Part shown: in pieces, positions 48,520 through 57,042 of the stretch
Layout: the number at the start of each line of letters is the position of its first letter
Position numbering within the stretch: the first letter of the stretch is position 1
NCBI GenBank assembly: GCA_964487895.1
Contig: CAZASM010000003.1
Coordinates: forward strand, 1-59,320
DNA length: 59,320 nt
Direction of reading: 5' to 3'
From: CAYYYA01 sp964487895
Lineage (GTDB): Bacteria > Patescibacteriota > Patescibacteriia > UBA1558 > 2-01-FULL-52-15
Translations under genes and position numbers: made by a program
Notes under the pieces: model-generated
Database searches by the model: none
Told to the model about the DNA's origin: nothing
Seen by the model: the letters and a program-made list of their open reading frames with translations, nothing else

Positions 48520-48777
48520 TCACCGGTCGCCACGGGGGAGACTTCTCTCAGTGGCCGAAACGACATGCTGCTGGTCGTGTCCCTCATATCTGTCAGGGAC
48601 CTGCTCGCCTGATAGCTCAGAGCGCTTGATCTTCCGACCAATGATGGGACTCCACTCGCGAATGACTTCAGTAATAGCCGCCTCCAGACTTGGCAGGTTG
48701 TCCTTGCGGACACTGTTCGGGGTGGGTTTTCTTGGGGCTGGACACAAGCCCGTAAGGCGGATTCTCCAAGATGACAT
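48520..48777 (-). CDS. Small hypothetical protein (cassette-type gene)
   Basis: The 85-residue protein starts MSSWRIRLTGLCP with TGGAGGAG before the ATG. It has an Arg/Pro-rich N-terminus, an amphipathic helix (LPSLEAAITEVIREWSPIIG near 29-48) and a polar C-terminus with HDQQH. No family is recognised. It has a perfect TTGACA-N17-TACAAT promoter embedded at the end of folD and its own terminator. This is the clearest case of a self-contained cassette in the window. Confidence 0.72.
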   Translation of the reverse strand: MSSWRIRLTGLCPAPRKPTPNSVRKDNLPSLEAAITEVIREWSPIIGRKIKRSELSGEQVPDRYEGHDQQHVVSATERSLPRGDR

Positions 48778-48826
48778 GGCTCCTCCAGAGGGGTGTGTAG
48801 GTGAAGAACTGATTACTAATAACTAT

Positions 48827-48855
48827 ATTGTACTCTATTTTTCTATATTTGTCAA
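48827..48855 (-). promoter_or_regulatory. Promoter of the 48520 gene
   Basis: TTGACA (48855-48850), a 17-base spacer and TACAAT (48832-48827) on the minus strand. It overlaps the last codons of folD. Confidence 0.8.
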
Positions 48856-49734
48856 TCCCTGTGCTAAAACCACCGTATTATAGAGCAACATAGCTACTGT
48901 CATTGGACCGACACCACCGGGGACCGGAGTGATGTGGGAGACAATTGGTAGGACATTGGCATAATCAACATCGCCGACCGTGGCACCAAATTCGTCTTTA
49001 TTAATTCCGATATCTATAATTATAGCTTCAGGCTTGACCATTTCGGCGGTGATGCTATTCGCTTTACCAATAGCTGTGATTAGAATATCGGCCTGTTGAG
49101 TTTTGGTGTTGAGTTCTGAATCATCTGGAGTAATGATTTTCACTGAAGCAACTTTAGTCGCCAGTACATGAGCCAGTGGTTCGGTGAAGATGGGGCTTTT
49201 GGCTACCACGAGAGTATGCTTAGTTGTCAGTGTTTCACCGGTGGCTTCAAGTAATTTAATGACACCAAGGACGAGACCAGGGATTAGGCGCGGAGTATCA
49301 GCTAATAACAACTCAATATTTTTTTGTGTGAAGCCATCCACATCTTTCTCAGGCCTGATAGTGGCGATTGCAGCGTCTTCAGACAGATGAGCTGGTAATG
49401 GTAACTGTAATAATACTGCATGTACTTCTTCATCATCATTTAACCATTGAATCGTATGATTGAGCTGTTCGGCGGTAGCTCCTGTGGGTAAGAGATATTT
49501 ATGAAAGACAATTCCTACTTGTTTACAGGCCGCTTCTTTCATTTTTACATATAGATGCGAAGCAGGATCGTCGCCAACTAGAACAACGGCTAGGTTTGGT
49601 TCTAGCTTTTTTTCTAGAATTGTTGCTTTGATTTCTGTCTTGATATCTTCAGCAAGTTTTTTGCCATTAATAATCCGAGGGTCTGGCAGCGGCTCGGCTA
49701 CGGCAGTTAGGTTGATTTCGATAGGAGTAGACAT
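48835..49734 (-). CDS. folD: Methylenetetrahydrofolate dehydrogenase/cyclohydrolase
   Basis: The 299-residue protein has the FolD layout: KMKEAACKQVGI with the catalytic Lys, VLLQLPLPAHL, the IRPEKDVDGF motif, the nucleotide-binding domain, and the end segment THVTPVPGGVGPMTVAMLL in the form SHITPVPGGVGPMTV. It converts methylene-THF to formyl-THF. It lies 58 bp after glyA in the same direction, so the two form a one-carbon operon in which GlyA supplies methylene-THF. Confidence 0.95.
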   Translation of the reverse strand: MSTPIEINLTAVAEPLPDPRIINGKKLAEDIKTEIKATILEKKLEPNLAVVLVGDDPASHLYVKMKEAACKQVGIVFHKYLLPTGATAEQLNHTIQWLNDDEEVHAVLLQLPLPAHLSEDAAIATIRPEKDVDGFTQKNIELLLADTPRLIPGLVLGVIKLLEATGETLTTKHTLVVAKSPIFTEPLAHVLATKVASVKIITPDDSELNTKTQQADILITAIGKANSITAEMVKPEAIIIDIGINKDEFGATVGDVDYANVLPIVSHITPVPGGVGPMTVAMLLYNTVVLAQGLTNIEK

Positions 49735-49791
49735 TGGAGTAAGTATTAAGTATTTGTAGGGACAAGTCGCGACCTGTCCTTACGGGACGCA

Positions 49792-51057
49792 TTATAAATT
49801 AGGATACAGTGGAAATTCCTTAATCAAGTCTTCAATGATTCCTGACGCTTGATTGGGTGTGATACTTTCTTTCAGGACACCAAGGATTGTCTCACCAATA
49901 GTTTTCAGTTGCGCTTCCTTCAACCCTCGTGTGGTCAGGGCGGCGGTGCCGAGGCGAATACCAGATGGATCCATTGGTTTGCGTGTATCGAAAGGAATCA
50001 TATTCTTATTAACGAAAATTTTGCTTTGTTGCAATAAAGTCTCTGCTTCCTGACCAGATAAACCCAGAGAGCTGACGTCAGCCAGGATTAAATGATTATC
50101 AGTGCCACCAGAGATCAAACGTAGGCCACCACCGAGTAACGTCTCCGCTAGGGTCTGACAATTAGTTATCACTTGCTTTTGATAGTCAACAAAACTTGGT
50201 TGTAATGCTTCGTTGAAGGCCACAGCTTTGGCCGCTATGATATGTTCTAAGGGACCACCTTGCATACCTGGGAAGACAGCAGAATCAATTTTCTGTGCTA
50301 GATTTTTTTTGCCTTCGGTATCGAGACGATCATTTAATTTGGACATGATCATGGCACCACGAGGACCACGGAGCGTCTTGTGCGTGGTCGTGGTGACGAT
50401 ATCAGCTAGGCCGACTGGATCTGGGTGGAACTTGGCAGCCACCAGACCGGCGATATGAGCCATATCAACGATAAAGTAAGCACCAACTTCGTCGGCGATG
50501 GCTTTGAATTTGGCAAAGTCAATAATTCGTGAGTAGGCAGAAGCGCCAGCGAGGATTATTTTTGGCTTGTGTTCTTTGGCTAGTTCGCGCACTTGGTCAT
50601 AGTCAATTAATTCTGTGTCTTGTCGGACACCATAGTGGACAAATTTGTATGACTTGCCAGAGAAGTTCACTGGATGACCATGCGTTAGATGACCACCATG
50701 AGCTAGACTGAATCCTAGAATAGTATCGCCGAGATCGGCTACTGCCATATAGGCAGCCATGTTGGCTTGAGAGCCAGCGTGAGGTTGAACATTAACATGT
50801 TCGGCGCCAAATAATTTTTGTGCTCGTTCAATGGCTAAATTTTCTGCTTGGTCAATAAATTCATTACCACCGTAGTAGCGCTTGTTGGGATAGCCTTCGG
50901 CGTATTTATTGGTCAGCACGGAGCCAGCAGCCTCGAGGACTGCTTGGGAGACAAAGTTTTCCGAAGCGATCATTTCAGCGCCTTCTCGTTGGCGTTGTAA
51001 TTCTGAGGTGATAATTTTAGCAATTTCAGGGTCTTGTTGTTGAATAGCGGGTGTCAT
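49792..51057 (-). CDS. glyA: Serine hydroxymethyltransferase
   Basis: The 421-residue PLP enzyme matches SHMT along its length: ELQRQREGAEMIASENFVS, TNKYAEGYPNKRYYGG, the PLP lysine in TTTTHKTLRGPRG near 230, GGPLEHIIAAKAVAF and the C-terminal RLGTAALTTRG. It makes glycine and methylene-THF from serine. It is the first gene of the glyA-folD unit. Confidence 0.97.
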   Translation of the reverse strand: MTPAIQQQDPEIAKIITSELQRQREGAEMIASENFVSQAVLEAAGSVLTNKYAEGYPNKRYYGGNEFIDQAENLAIERAQKLFGAEHVNVQPHAGSQANMAAYMAVADLGDTILGFSLAHGGHLTHGHPVNFSGKSYKFVHYGVRQDTELIDYDQVRELAKEHKPKIILAGASAYSRIIDFAKFKAIADEVGAYFIVDMAHIAGLVAAKFHPDPVGLADIVTTTTHKTLRGPRGAMIMSKLNDRLDTEGKKNLAQKIDSAVFPGMQGGPLEHIIAAKAVAFNEALQPSFVDYQKQVITNCQTLAETLLGGGLRLISGGTDNHLILADVSSLGLSGQEAETLLQQSKIFVNKNMIPFDTRKPMDPSGIRLGTAALTTRGLKEAQLKTIGETILGVLKESITPNQASGIIEDLIKEFPLYPNL

Positions 51058-51174
51058 AGGAGGTAGTTTAATTTAAAATTATTCATTGGAGAAATCCTTA
51101 GGGGCAAGCCTAGGCTTGCCCGTAGACCGGTAGATTAAATTAGGTTCGTTATATCATAATGGCTAGAGGATAAC

Positions 51175-51822
51175 CTATTTTTTCCTCGACGTAAAGTTGC
51201 CCGTTCCATCCTTATTCCATTCAATAATCTTGCCATAAGCGATCTCCACCGGATCAGCTGAGCGAAGCCCTCGGACCATAGCTGTAGTGAGGAGTTGATA
51301 ATGCTTGGCTCGATCCAGAGCAGGAGAGATATAGGTCACATCTGTCTCGGCTGTCATCCAACCACGAGGATCAAATTTTGATAGGTCAAAAGCCATGGAA
51401 TAACTACGTAAGGTCTTACGCCCACTGTGCAGGAAATATTCATGAAAAAAGGACATTGCCAATTCACGTAAGCTGAGATAGACCGGTTCACGATAGCGTA
51501 GGACCGCATGATTAGTTTTAGTAATTCCACCCCAACGGCCTCGTTGTTTAAATAGAGCCACTACGTGATCATCATCAATACCATTAATTGATTTCAAATC
51601 CATTAATAATGGTTTGTGCCCTTGAAGTCTTAACGCTAATGCTGCCAGCACAGCTCCTTCTAGACAATGAGCAGTTCCTGATCGTAATACTTGACGCGGT
51701 GACTGGCAGGTATCGCCGTCCAACTCGAAGTTAAAAGGTAGAGTATTCAAAAAATCCTGAATCTTGGCAGGAGAGGAAAGTTTTTTCAATTGTCTTAATT
51801 CTTGAGTCGTCAGATTAAACAT
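51175..51822 (-). CDS. Transglutaminase-like cysteine-protease-fold protein
   Basis: The 215-residue protein has a candidate Cys-His-Asp site of the transglutaminase-like superfamily. The Cys is in SGTAHCLEGAVLAALAL near residue 52, the His in DDDHVVALF near 89, and the Asp/Asn side in TNHAVLRYREPVY. No signal peptide is present. Such proteins occur across bacteria as uncharacterised single-domain enzymes. The substrate is unknown. It stands alone between glyA and the desaturase, transcribed leftward. Confidence 0.78.
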   Translation of the reverse strand: MFNLTTQELRQLKKLSSPAKIQDFLNTLPFNFELDGDTCQSPRQVLRSGTAHCLEGAVLAALALRLQGHKPLLMDLKSINGIDDDHVVALFKQRGRWGGITKTNHAVLRYREPVYLSLRELAMSFFHEYFLHSGRKTLRSYSMAFDLSKFDPRGWMTAETDVTYISPALDRAKHYQLLTTAMVRGLRSADPVEIAYGKIIEWNKDGTGNFTSRKK

Positions 51823-51970
51823 GGTATAGCAATGTGAAGCTTCTATATTCTAGCACACTAGAAATATGCTAGTATAAAGATTCCACGGTAGTTCTTTCAC
51901 AAATGGTTACTAATGCTACGTCGTTTGACGTTAGCTGACAGTTTCCGCTGTATTACGGGAGGTAAACCTC

Positions 51971-52759
51971 ATGAGTTTCCTGCAGGCAATTCTGGCTTGG
52001 CTTGGTGCCAATCCCATCGTGCCAGGCGTCGTCATTTTCGGTTGGATTTCAGTGTTTCACCAGAGTTTTTTTCTCCACCGTTACTCGGCGCACAAGATGT
52101 ATACCATGAGTCCTTTCGTGGAGCGTCTGGTGCACTTCTCCACTTGGTTCTGGATGGGATCTTCCTATCTGATGCCACGCGGTTACGCTATCCTGCATCG
52201 AGAGCATCACGCCTTCAGTGACACTGAGAAAGATCCTCACTCTCCGCATCACGTGCCTGATCTGTTCACTATGATGTGGAACACCAAGAAGCGATACGGC
52301 CAGATCTGTCGCGGGACTGCTGAAGTTCAACCGCGTTTCCTGGGCGACTATCCTGAATGGGAGTTGATCGACAAAATCGGCAACAACCGTTTCTTGCGAG
52401 TGGTCTGGGGCGCTGGCTACACCGTGCTGTTCTATTTTTTCGTCACAGCTTGGTGGCAGTGGCTACTTTTGCCAATCGTTTTTGTCATGGGCCCTGTCCA
52501 TGGCGCCATCGTCAACTGGTGTGGTCACATGTATGGCTATCGGAACTTCGATATCCATGACCAGAGCAGGAACACCTTGCCCTTCGACGTGGTCACTGGT
52601 GGTGAACTGTTTCAGAACAATCACCACAAGTACAGTCGAAGTGCGAACTTTGCTCAGCGCTGGTTCGAGATCGATCCAACCTTCGCTGTCATGCGGATCC
52701 TCGACTGGTTGCACATCATCAAACTGCTCCGACCGAAGACCACCGCCGACTTGATCTAG
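51971..52759 (+). CDS. Fatty acyl desaturase (membrane di-iron)
   Basis: The 262-residue membrane protein carries the three histidine boxes of acyl-CoA/acyl-lipid desaturases: HRYSAH at 36-41, HREHHAFSD near 74-82, and NNHHKYS near 216-222. WCGHMYGYRN and HDQSRN lie between them. Four hydrophobic spans place the boxes on the cytoplasmic face. It would insert a double bond into acyl chains using oxygen. GGGAGG stands before the ATG, codons are GC-rich, and a private terminator follows, as in the cassette genes. Electron donors are not nearby. Confidence 0.9.
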   Translation: MSFLQAILAWLGANPIVPGVVIFGWISVFHQSFFLHRYSAHKMYTMSPFVERLVHFSTWFWMGSSYLMPRGYAILHREHHAFSDTEKDPHSPHHVPDLFTMMWNTKKRYGQICRGTAEVQPRFLGDYPEWELIDKIGNNRFLRVVWGAGYTVLFYFFVTAWWQWLLLPIVFVMGPVHGAIVNWCGHMYGYRNFDIHDQSRNTLPFDVVTGGELFQNNHHKYSRSANFAQRWFEIDPTFAVMRILDWLHIIKLLRPKTTADLI

Positions 52760-52807
52760 TAACCTGACCTCAACCCAGCTTCGGCTAGCAATCCAGCACA
52801 GCTGGAC

Positions 52808-52857
52808 AAAAAAGTCCCGTCTCAAAACCACATCAGTGGCGGAGAGGCGGGACTTTT
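52808..52857 (+). terminator. Desaturase terminator
   Basis: The stem AAAAGTCCCG.CTC/GAG.CGGGACTTTT with a 20-base loop. Confidence 0.85.
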
Positions 52858-52959
52858 CTAATTATCAGACTAGGTTCAAAAAGCTGTTGGTTGTTATAGT
52901 GGGTTATATTTACTGCCTATTAATGGTATACTTTTAGCAGTTAATTTTTAAAATTATCT

Positions 52960-55143
52960 ATGGAACAATTTTCAGCTGATAATCAGCTAGCCCCACAGAC
53001 CTCTTTGCCTGTGCAACCGCCGGTGAGTCAACCACCAATGCCGGTTCAATCTCCGCGGCCAAAAAGTAAGGCGTGGATTTTTGTCGTCATTGCAGTGGTG
53101 GTAATTTTGGCCGGTGGTACAGCGGGGGCTTTCTATTTCAAAATTTGGCCTTTCTCACAACCAGCAGGTAAAAAAGCGGCTTTTGAAAATCTATTTACCA
53201 AAGTTAACGATATTGCTAGCGCTAATTATGAAATGAATTTGGAGCTGAAAGGTGTTGCCCGTGAAGAAGGTGTTAAACCATTGAAAATAGCTTTCGCTGA
53301 ATTGGAAGCTCAGAAGGCCATGGTGGAGAGAGATCAGAATCGTTATCGAGACATGAAGACAATTTTGGAAAGTTTGCGAGAGTACAGTCAGTCAGGTAAA
53401 AATTACCCTAGTTCAATGTCCGAGTTGCCAAATACAACAGGTATTAATCTGAGCGGCTATAGTTATAGTTCTACTGCTAGTGACTTTGCTTTGATGATCA
53501 CTTTTGAGTCAGATGAAGCCGTGGCGGAAGCAAAGAGAGCAGAAAAAAACTACCCTGTAATTATCAAAGATAAGTCCGTAACTTTCACTAAGGCTTCTCG
53601 TGTCCCTTATTATTATATTAATAGTAGTTCTGGAACTCCACAGTGGGTTGCGATGTTGGAACAACAAGATTATCTATATGAGGCAATTCCTGGCGATACT
53701 ACCGCTAAGCTAACATTGCGTGGTACGACGGCAAAAACGAAAGATCAACAAGCCGATGCGGAGTTTCATTTAGCTCTGGATCTGGCTCTGGGAGATTTCA
53801 GTCTGGCTGTCGATGGAGATTTATTGAAAAAAGGTGATGTTGTCTTTGGTCGTATTAACCGTATGCCGTCGCTCTTTATGGATCTATCCGCGCTCAAACA
53901 AAAATGGGTCAAAGTAACTAAGGATGATATCAATGGTTGGGGCGTGTTTGACGCTGATTATTTTGGCAATCCTGATAAAGATGTCTCCATAACTTTATTA
54001 GAGCAACTAAAATTGGCTTTAGTCATCGCCAAAGAAGAGCAAGTATTGGCAGTCGACTATAATTTGCCGGATGAAGTTGTAGAGAAGAATAATTTTTTTG
54101 TTTATCAAGTTTCTTTTCAACCAGATAAAGTCGCCAGCTGGTATAAAAGATTAGAGAAGGAATTAGCAGAGAAATACGGTGACAAAGCTCTGCTCAAATT
54201 AGATAAGACAACTTTACGCTTGTTAGAGAGTGAATCATTCAAGCAATATATGACTTATATCAACGACAATAATCGTTGGAAAATTGTCGTTGATCCACGT
54301 ACGGGCTATCCAGTGCGCTTTGATAGCTGGAGTCGTCTCGTGCCACCTGATAGCGCTACCAAGTTGGCTACTAAACAGTTTGAAATCAGCAGTAGCTTGA
54401 AACTGACAAATATTAATCAGCCGATTGTCGTCGAGGAGCCAAAGGAGACTATGTCGGTAGAAGATATGATGATTATTTTTACTGGTCAGAGTAAGGAAGA
54501 ATATCGTTTTGAAAAACAAACTTCCAATGTTAGACGAGTCCGCGATGCTCTAGCCTCATATAAGCGTCATGCTGGTGTCTACCCAACAACCATAGATCAG
54601 TTATTGCTTAAGCGATCAGCAGTAACTAAAGTTGCTACCAAATCTCAGAGCACTTCTGGTGTAGTGATAGATTTCCCTGATTCTTTTGATTCCCCTAGCG
54701 GTGTTGATTATCCAAGTGATAATGATTTACCATTTATCAAATCAATTCCGAAAGACATTTTTTCTGGGAAAGACTTCACCTATCAGATAGCAGCTACTGG
54801 CTATACCTTGCAATATCAGATGGTCTGGCCCCCTCGTTCAAAAAAGACGGAGACCAGTAGCTATAATTCATTAGGAGCTGGAGTTCTCAGTTATATTAAC
54901 GGTCTGAATACTGCCAATGAAAAGAGTATGTCACTTGAGGTGGCAGAAGCTCTGAAAAAAGACACTGACGCTGATAAATTGCCAGATTTTGTCGAAGCCT
55001 ATTATGGCTCTGATCCAAAGAAGAAAGACTCCGATGGCGATGGTTATTCCGATGGCGATGAAGTTACTAAGGGTTATAATCCTGCTGGACCTGGAGATTT
55101 GGATTATAGCGAACGCTGGTCGAGTTACAATTATGACTATTAA
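52960..55143 (+). CDS. Large single-span surface protein with calcium-type repeats
   Basis: The 727-residue protein has a Pro/Gln-rich N-terminus (1-42), one transmembrane helix (about 43-63) and a long extracytoplasmic region. Two segments, RYRDMKTILESLREYSQSGKNYPSSM and VRRVRDALASYKRHAGVYPTTI, look like pseudopilin-type (GspG-like) helices followed by the YP turn. The C-terminus has a DTDADKLPDF and DSDGDGYSDGDE pair of calcium-type loops. A TATACT element lies 30 bases before the start. Its function is unknown; a role in the cell envelope is inferred. Confidence 0.82.
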   Translation: MEQFSADNQLAPQTSLPVQPPVSQPPMPVQSPRPKSKAWIFVVIAVVVILAGGTAGAFYFKIWPFSQPAGKKAAFENLFTKVNDIASANYEMNLELKGVAREEGVKPLKIAFAELEAQKAMVERDQNRYRDMKTILESLREYSQSGKNYPSSMSELPNTTGINLSGYSYSSTASDFALMITFESDEAVAEAKRAEKNYPVIIKDKSVTFTKASRVPYYYINSSSGTPQWVAMLEQQDYLYEAIPGDTTAKLTLRGTTAKTKDQQADAEFHLALDLALGDFSLAVDGDLLKKGDVVFGRINRMPSLFMDLSALKQKWVKVTKDDINGWGVFDADYFGNPDKDVSITLLEQLKLALVIAKEEQVLAVDYNLPDEVVEKNNFFVYQVSFQPDKVASWYKRLEKELAEKYGDKALLKLDKTTLRLLESESFKQYMTYINDNNRWKIVVDPRTGYPVRFDSWSRLVPPDSATKLATKQFEISSSLKLTNINQPIVVEEPKETMSVEDMMIIFTGQSKEEYRFEKQTSNVRRVRDALASYKRHAGVYPTTIDQLLLKRSAVTKVATKSQSTSGVVIDFPDSFDSPSGVDYPSDNDLPFIKSIPKDIFSGKDFTYQIAATGYTLQYQMVWPPRSKKTETSSYNSLGAGVLSYINGLNTANEKSMSLEVAEALKKDTDADKLPDFVEAYYGSDPKKKDSDGDGYSDGDEVTKGYNPAGPGDLDYSERWSSYNYDY

Positions 55144-55190
55144 TCTATTTTCTACTATTAGTGTTTTGTAATATTTAGACAAACATGAAG

Positions 55191-55227
55191 AAAAAGGGCC
55201 TTCACAATTTTGTGGGAGCCCTTTTTT
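55191..55227 (+). terminator. Terminator of the 52960 gene
   Basis: The stem AAAGGGC.TCACA/TGTG.GAGCCCTTT with flanking A and T tracts. Confidence 0.8.
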
Positions 55228-55250
55228 GATTCAAAATATTAGACGGTAAA

Positions 55251-55350
55251 AATAAAAAACAGAGAGACGGTATTTTCAGACCACCCCAGGTCTGCGACCC
55301 GCCCCTCCTTTTAAAAGGAGGGGAAAGGGGTGGTAGTCTCTCTGTTTTTA
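55251..55350. repeat. Palindromic element inside a terminator hairpin, copy 5
   Basis: Outer arms AAAACAGAGAGAC and GTCTCTCTGTTTT form a terminator stem flanked by A and T tracts, and it ends elp3. Its loop is filled by ACCACCCC..CCCCTCCTTTTAAAAGGAGGGG..GGGGTGGT, the same module and arrangement as at 3422. Confidence 0.75.
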
Positions 55351-57042
55351 AGATAAATCCTTCACCATATACGTCCCTTCCAATCGATAGCCCAACTTCT
55401 TATAATACTCTCGCACCCCAATCCCCGAGATGACGGCAATTTTTTTATAGCCATTTTCAATAGATAGACGCTCTGCTTCTGCCATTAGTTTTTTGCCAAA
55501 GCCCATGTGCTGTACTGGACTATTATCTTTCGCCACCATAGTCATCTGACCGTAAACATGGAGCTCTCGTACCAATGAAGCGCCTTTTAATTCTGGTAAT
55601 AATACTTCTTCTGGTTTGTCATTAAAACGCAAACGCAAGAAGCCGTAGATAGTTTTCTCGTCAGGTGTTTCATAACTAATAAAGTGCTCTGTACCCTGTG
55701 ACGCTCGGTAAGTACGATGTTTTAATTCAGCGGTTAATACTTCGGTCGAATCAGCTCGTGGTTCGCGACAACGAATACACTGACAAAATTCTCCCTGCTC
55801 GGCTAATTGTTTTTGTAAATATTGTCGGAGGTTAGTAATACTGTTGCCAGCAATAATACTTTCTTCAGGGATATCACGGATCAGACGATTGATACGGACA
55901 TAGGGCGGAGTGATGCGTTTGATATCCATCAATAAATCATAAAGTTCTTTTTCAGGATATGGCTTGTACTTGCCATTTTTAAACCAATGCCACAGCTGAG
56001 CGTACTCATTGACGACACAAGGATAAATTTTTACTTGATCTGGTTGCAAATCTTCACTGGAGTAGACATATTTAAACATGGCCAAATCATGCTCAGGTGT
56101 TGAACCTGGTAAGTCTGGCATATAGTGATGGTCAACTTTGAAACCAGCTTCTTTCAGTAGTCGCGTAGCTTTGATCGCGTTAGACAATGTGTCACCACGT
56201 CGGATTAATTCCAAAATTTTATCATCAGTATGTTGGACTCCGAGTTGCACGCGGGTACAGCCGAGATAACGGAGTCGTTTAACCTCATCTTCATCAATAT
56301 GATCAGGGCGAGTTTCTAGTGTTAGACCAATAATTCTATAGCGCCCGGTCTCGTTGATGGTTTGTTCTTGTTCAAGGCTTTGTGGTTGGCGACGTATTGT
56401 TTGTTGCTTCTGCGACGCAGCAGGCGTCATACTAGCGAGGCGCATTTTTTCTCCGCTGACGGAGAGCTTGCACTGTGGGGCTCGTTCGTCGTAGCTAATA
56501 ACAGAGAGGGCTTGTTCGCCGTATGTGTTTGCAGCGAAAAAAAGATCGCGGATAAATTCTTCCTGATATTCTTGGGTATAGGCCGACCACGTACCACCGA
56601 GGACGATGAGTTCTAGCTTATCTACTTCATGGCCATTATTTTCTAAAGCTTTGATACGTCCTTGAACTTGATTGATAGCGTCGAAAGTATTCCTGACAGC
56701 TCGCTGGGCCGCAGGTTCATTTGAGAGGTAGCTCTTGGGCATATTCGGCTCTGTCGGGCAATAAACGCACTTCCCAGGGCAAATAAAGGGCTTGGTAAGC
56801 ACAGTAATGACCGTCACGCCCGAAAGGGTACGAACAGCCCTCTTGACCAGCAGTTTTTCCAAAAGTTTATTTTCTGTAATTAGCTTCTGCTCCAACAGTT
56901 GACGATAGGTCGCAATCAAGGTAGATTTTGGCACAGGTGTCATCTTCAACTCACTGTAGATCTGGCGTAAACGTGAAGACAGCTCTAGTTGAGAGTTGGG
57001 TGTATTGTGAGTAATTTTTTGAACGATAATTTCTGCTGACAT
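55348..57042 (-). CDS. elp3: Elp3-type tRNA uridine(34) acetyltransferase
   Basis: The 564-residue protein joins a radical SAM domain to a GNAT acetyltransferase. The iron-sulfur cysteines are at 88, 92 and 95 (CPGKCVYCP), preceded by RTLSGVTVITVLTKP. Later motifs are LELIVLGGTWSAY, LTLETRPDHIDEDEVKRLR and YPCVVNEY. The C-terminal GNAT part contains HMGFGKKLMAEAERLSIENGY. Elp3 alone starts the cm5U/mcm5U-type modification of wobble uridine in some bacteria and archaea. Its start codon overlaps that of the divergent methyltransferase in CATG at 57040-57043. Confidence 0.93.
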   Translation of the reverse strand: MSAEIIVQKITHNTPNSQLELSSRLRQIYSELKMTPVPKSTLIATYRQLLEQKLITENKLLEKLLVKRAVRTLSGVTVITVLTKPFICPGKCVYCPTEPNMPKSYLSNEPAAQRAVRNTFDAINQVQGRIKALENNGHEVDKLELIVLGGTWSAYTQEYQEEFIRDLFFAANTYGEQALSVISYDERAPQCKLSVSGEKMRLASMTPAASQKQQTIRRQPQSLEQEQTINETGRYRIIGLTLETRPDHIDEDEVKRLRYLGCTRVQLGVQHTDDKILELIRRGDTLSNAIKATRLLKEAGFKVDHHYMPDLPGSTPEHDLAMFKYVYSSEDLQPDQVKIYPCVVNEYAQLWHWFKNGKYKPYPEKELYDLLMDIKRITPPYVRINRLIRDIPEESIIAGNSITNLRQYLQKQLAEQGEFCQCIRCREPRADSTEVLTAELKHRTYRASQGTEHFISYETPDEKTIYGFLRLRFNDKPEEVLLPELKGASLVRELHVYGQMTMVAKDNSPVQHMGFGKKLMAEAERLSIENGYKKIAVISGIGVREYYKKLGYRLEGTYMVKDLS

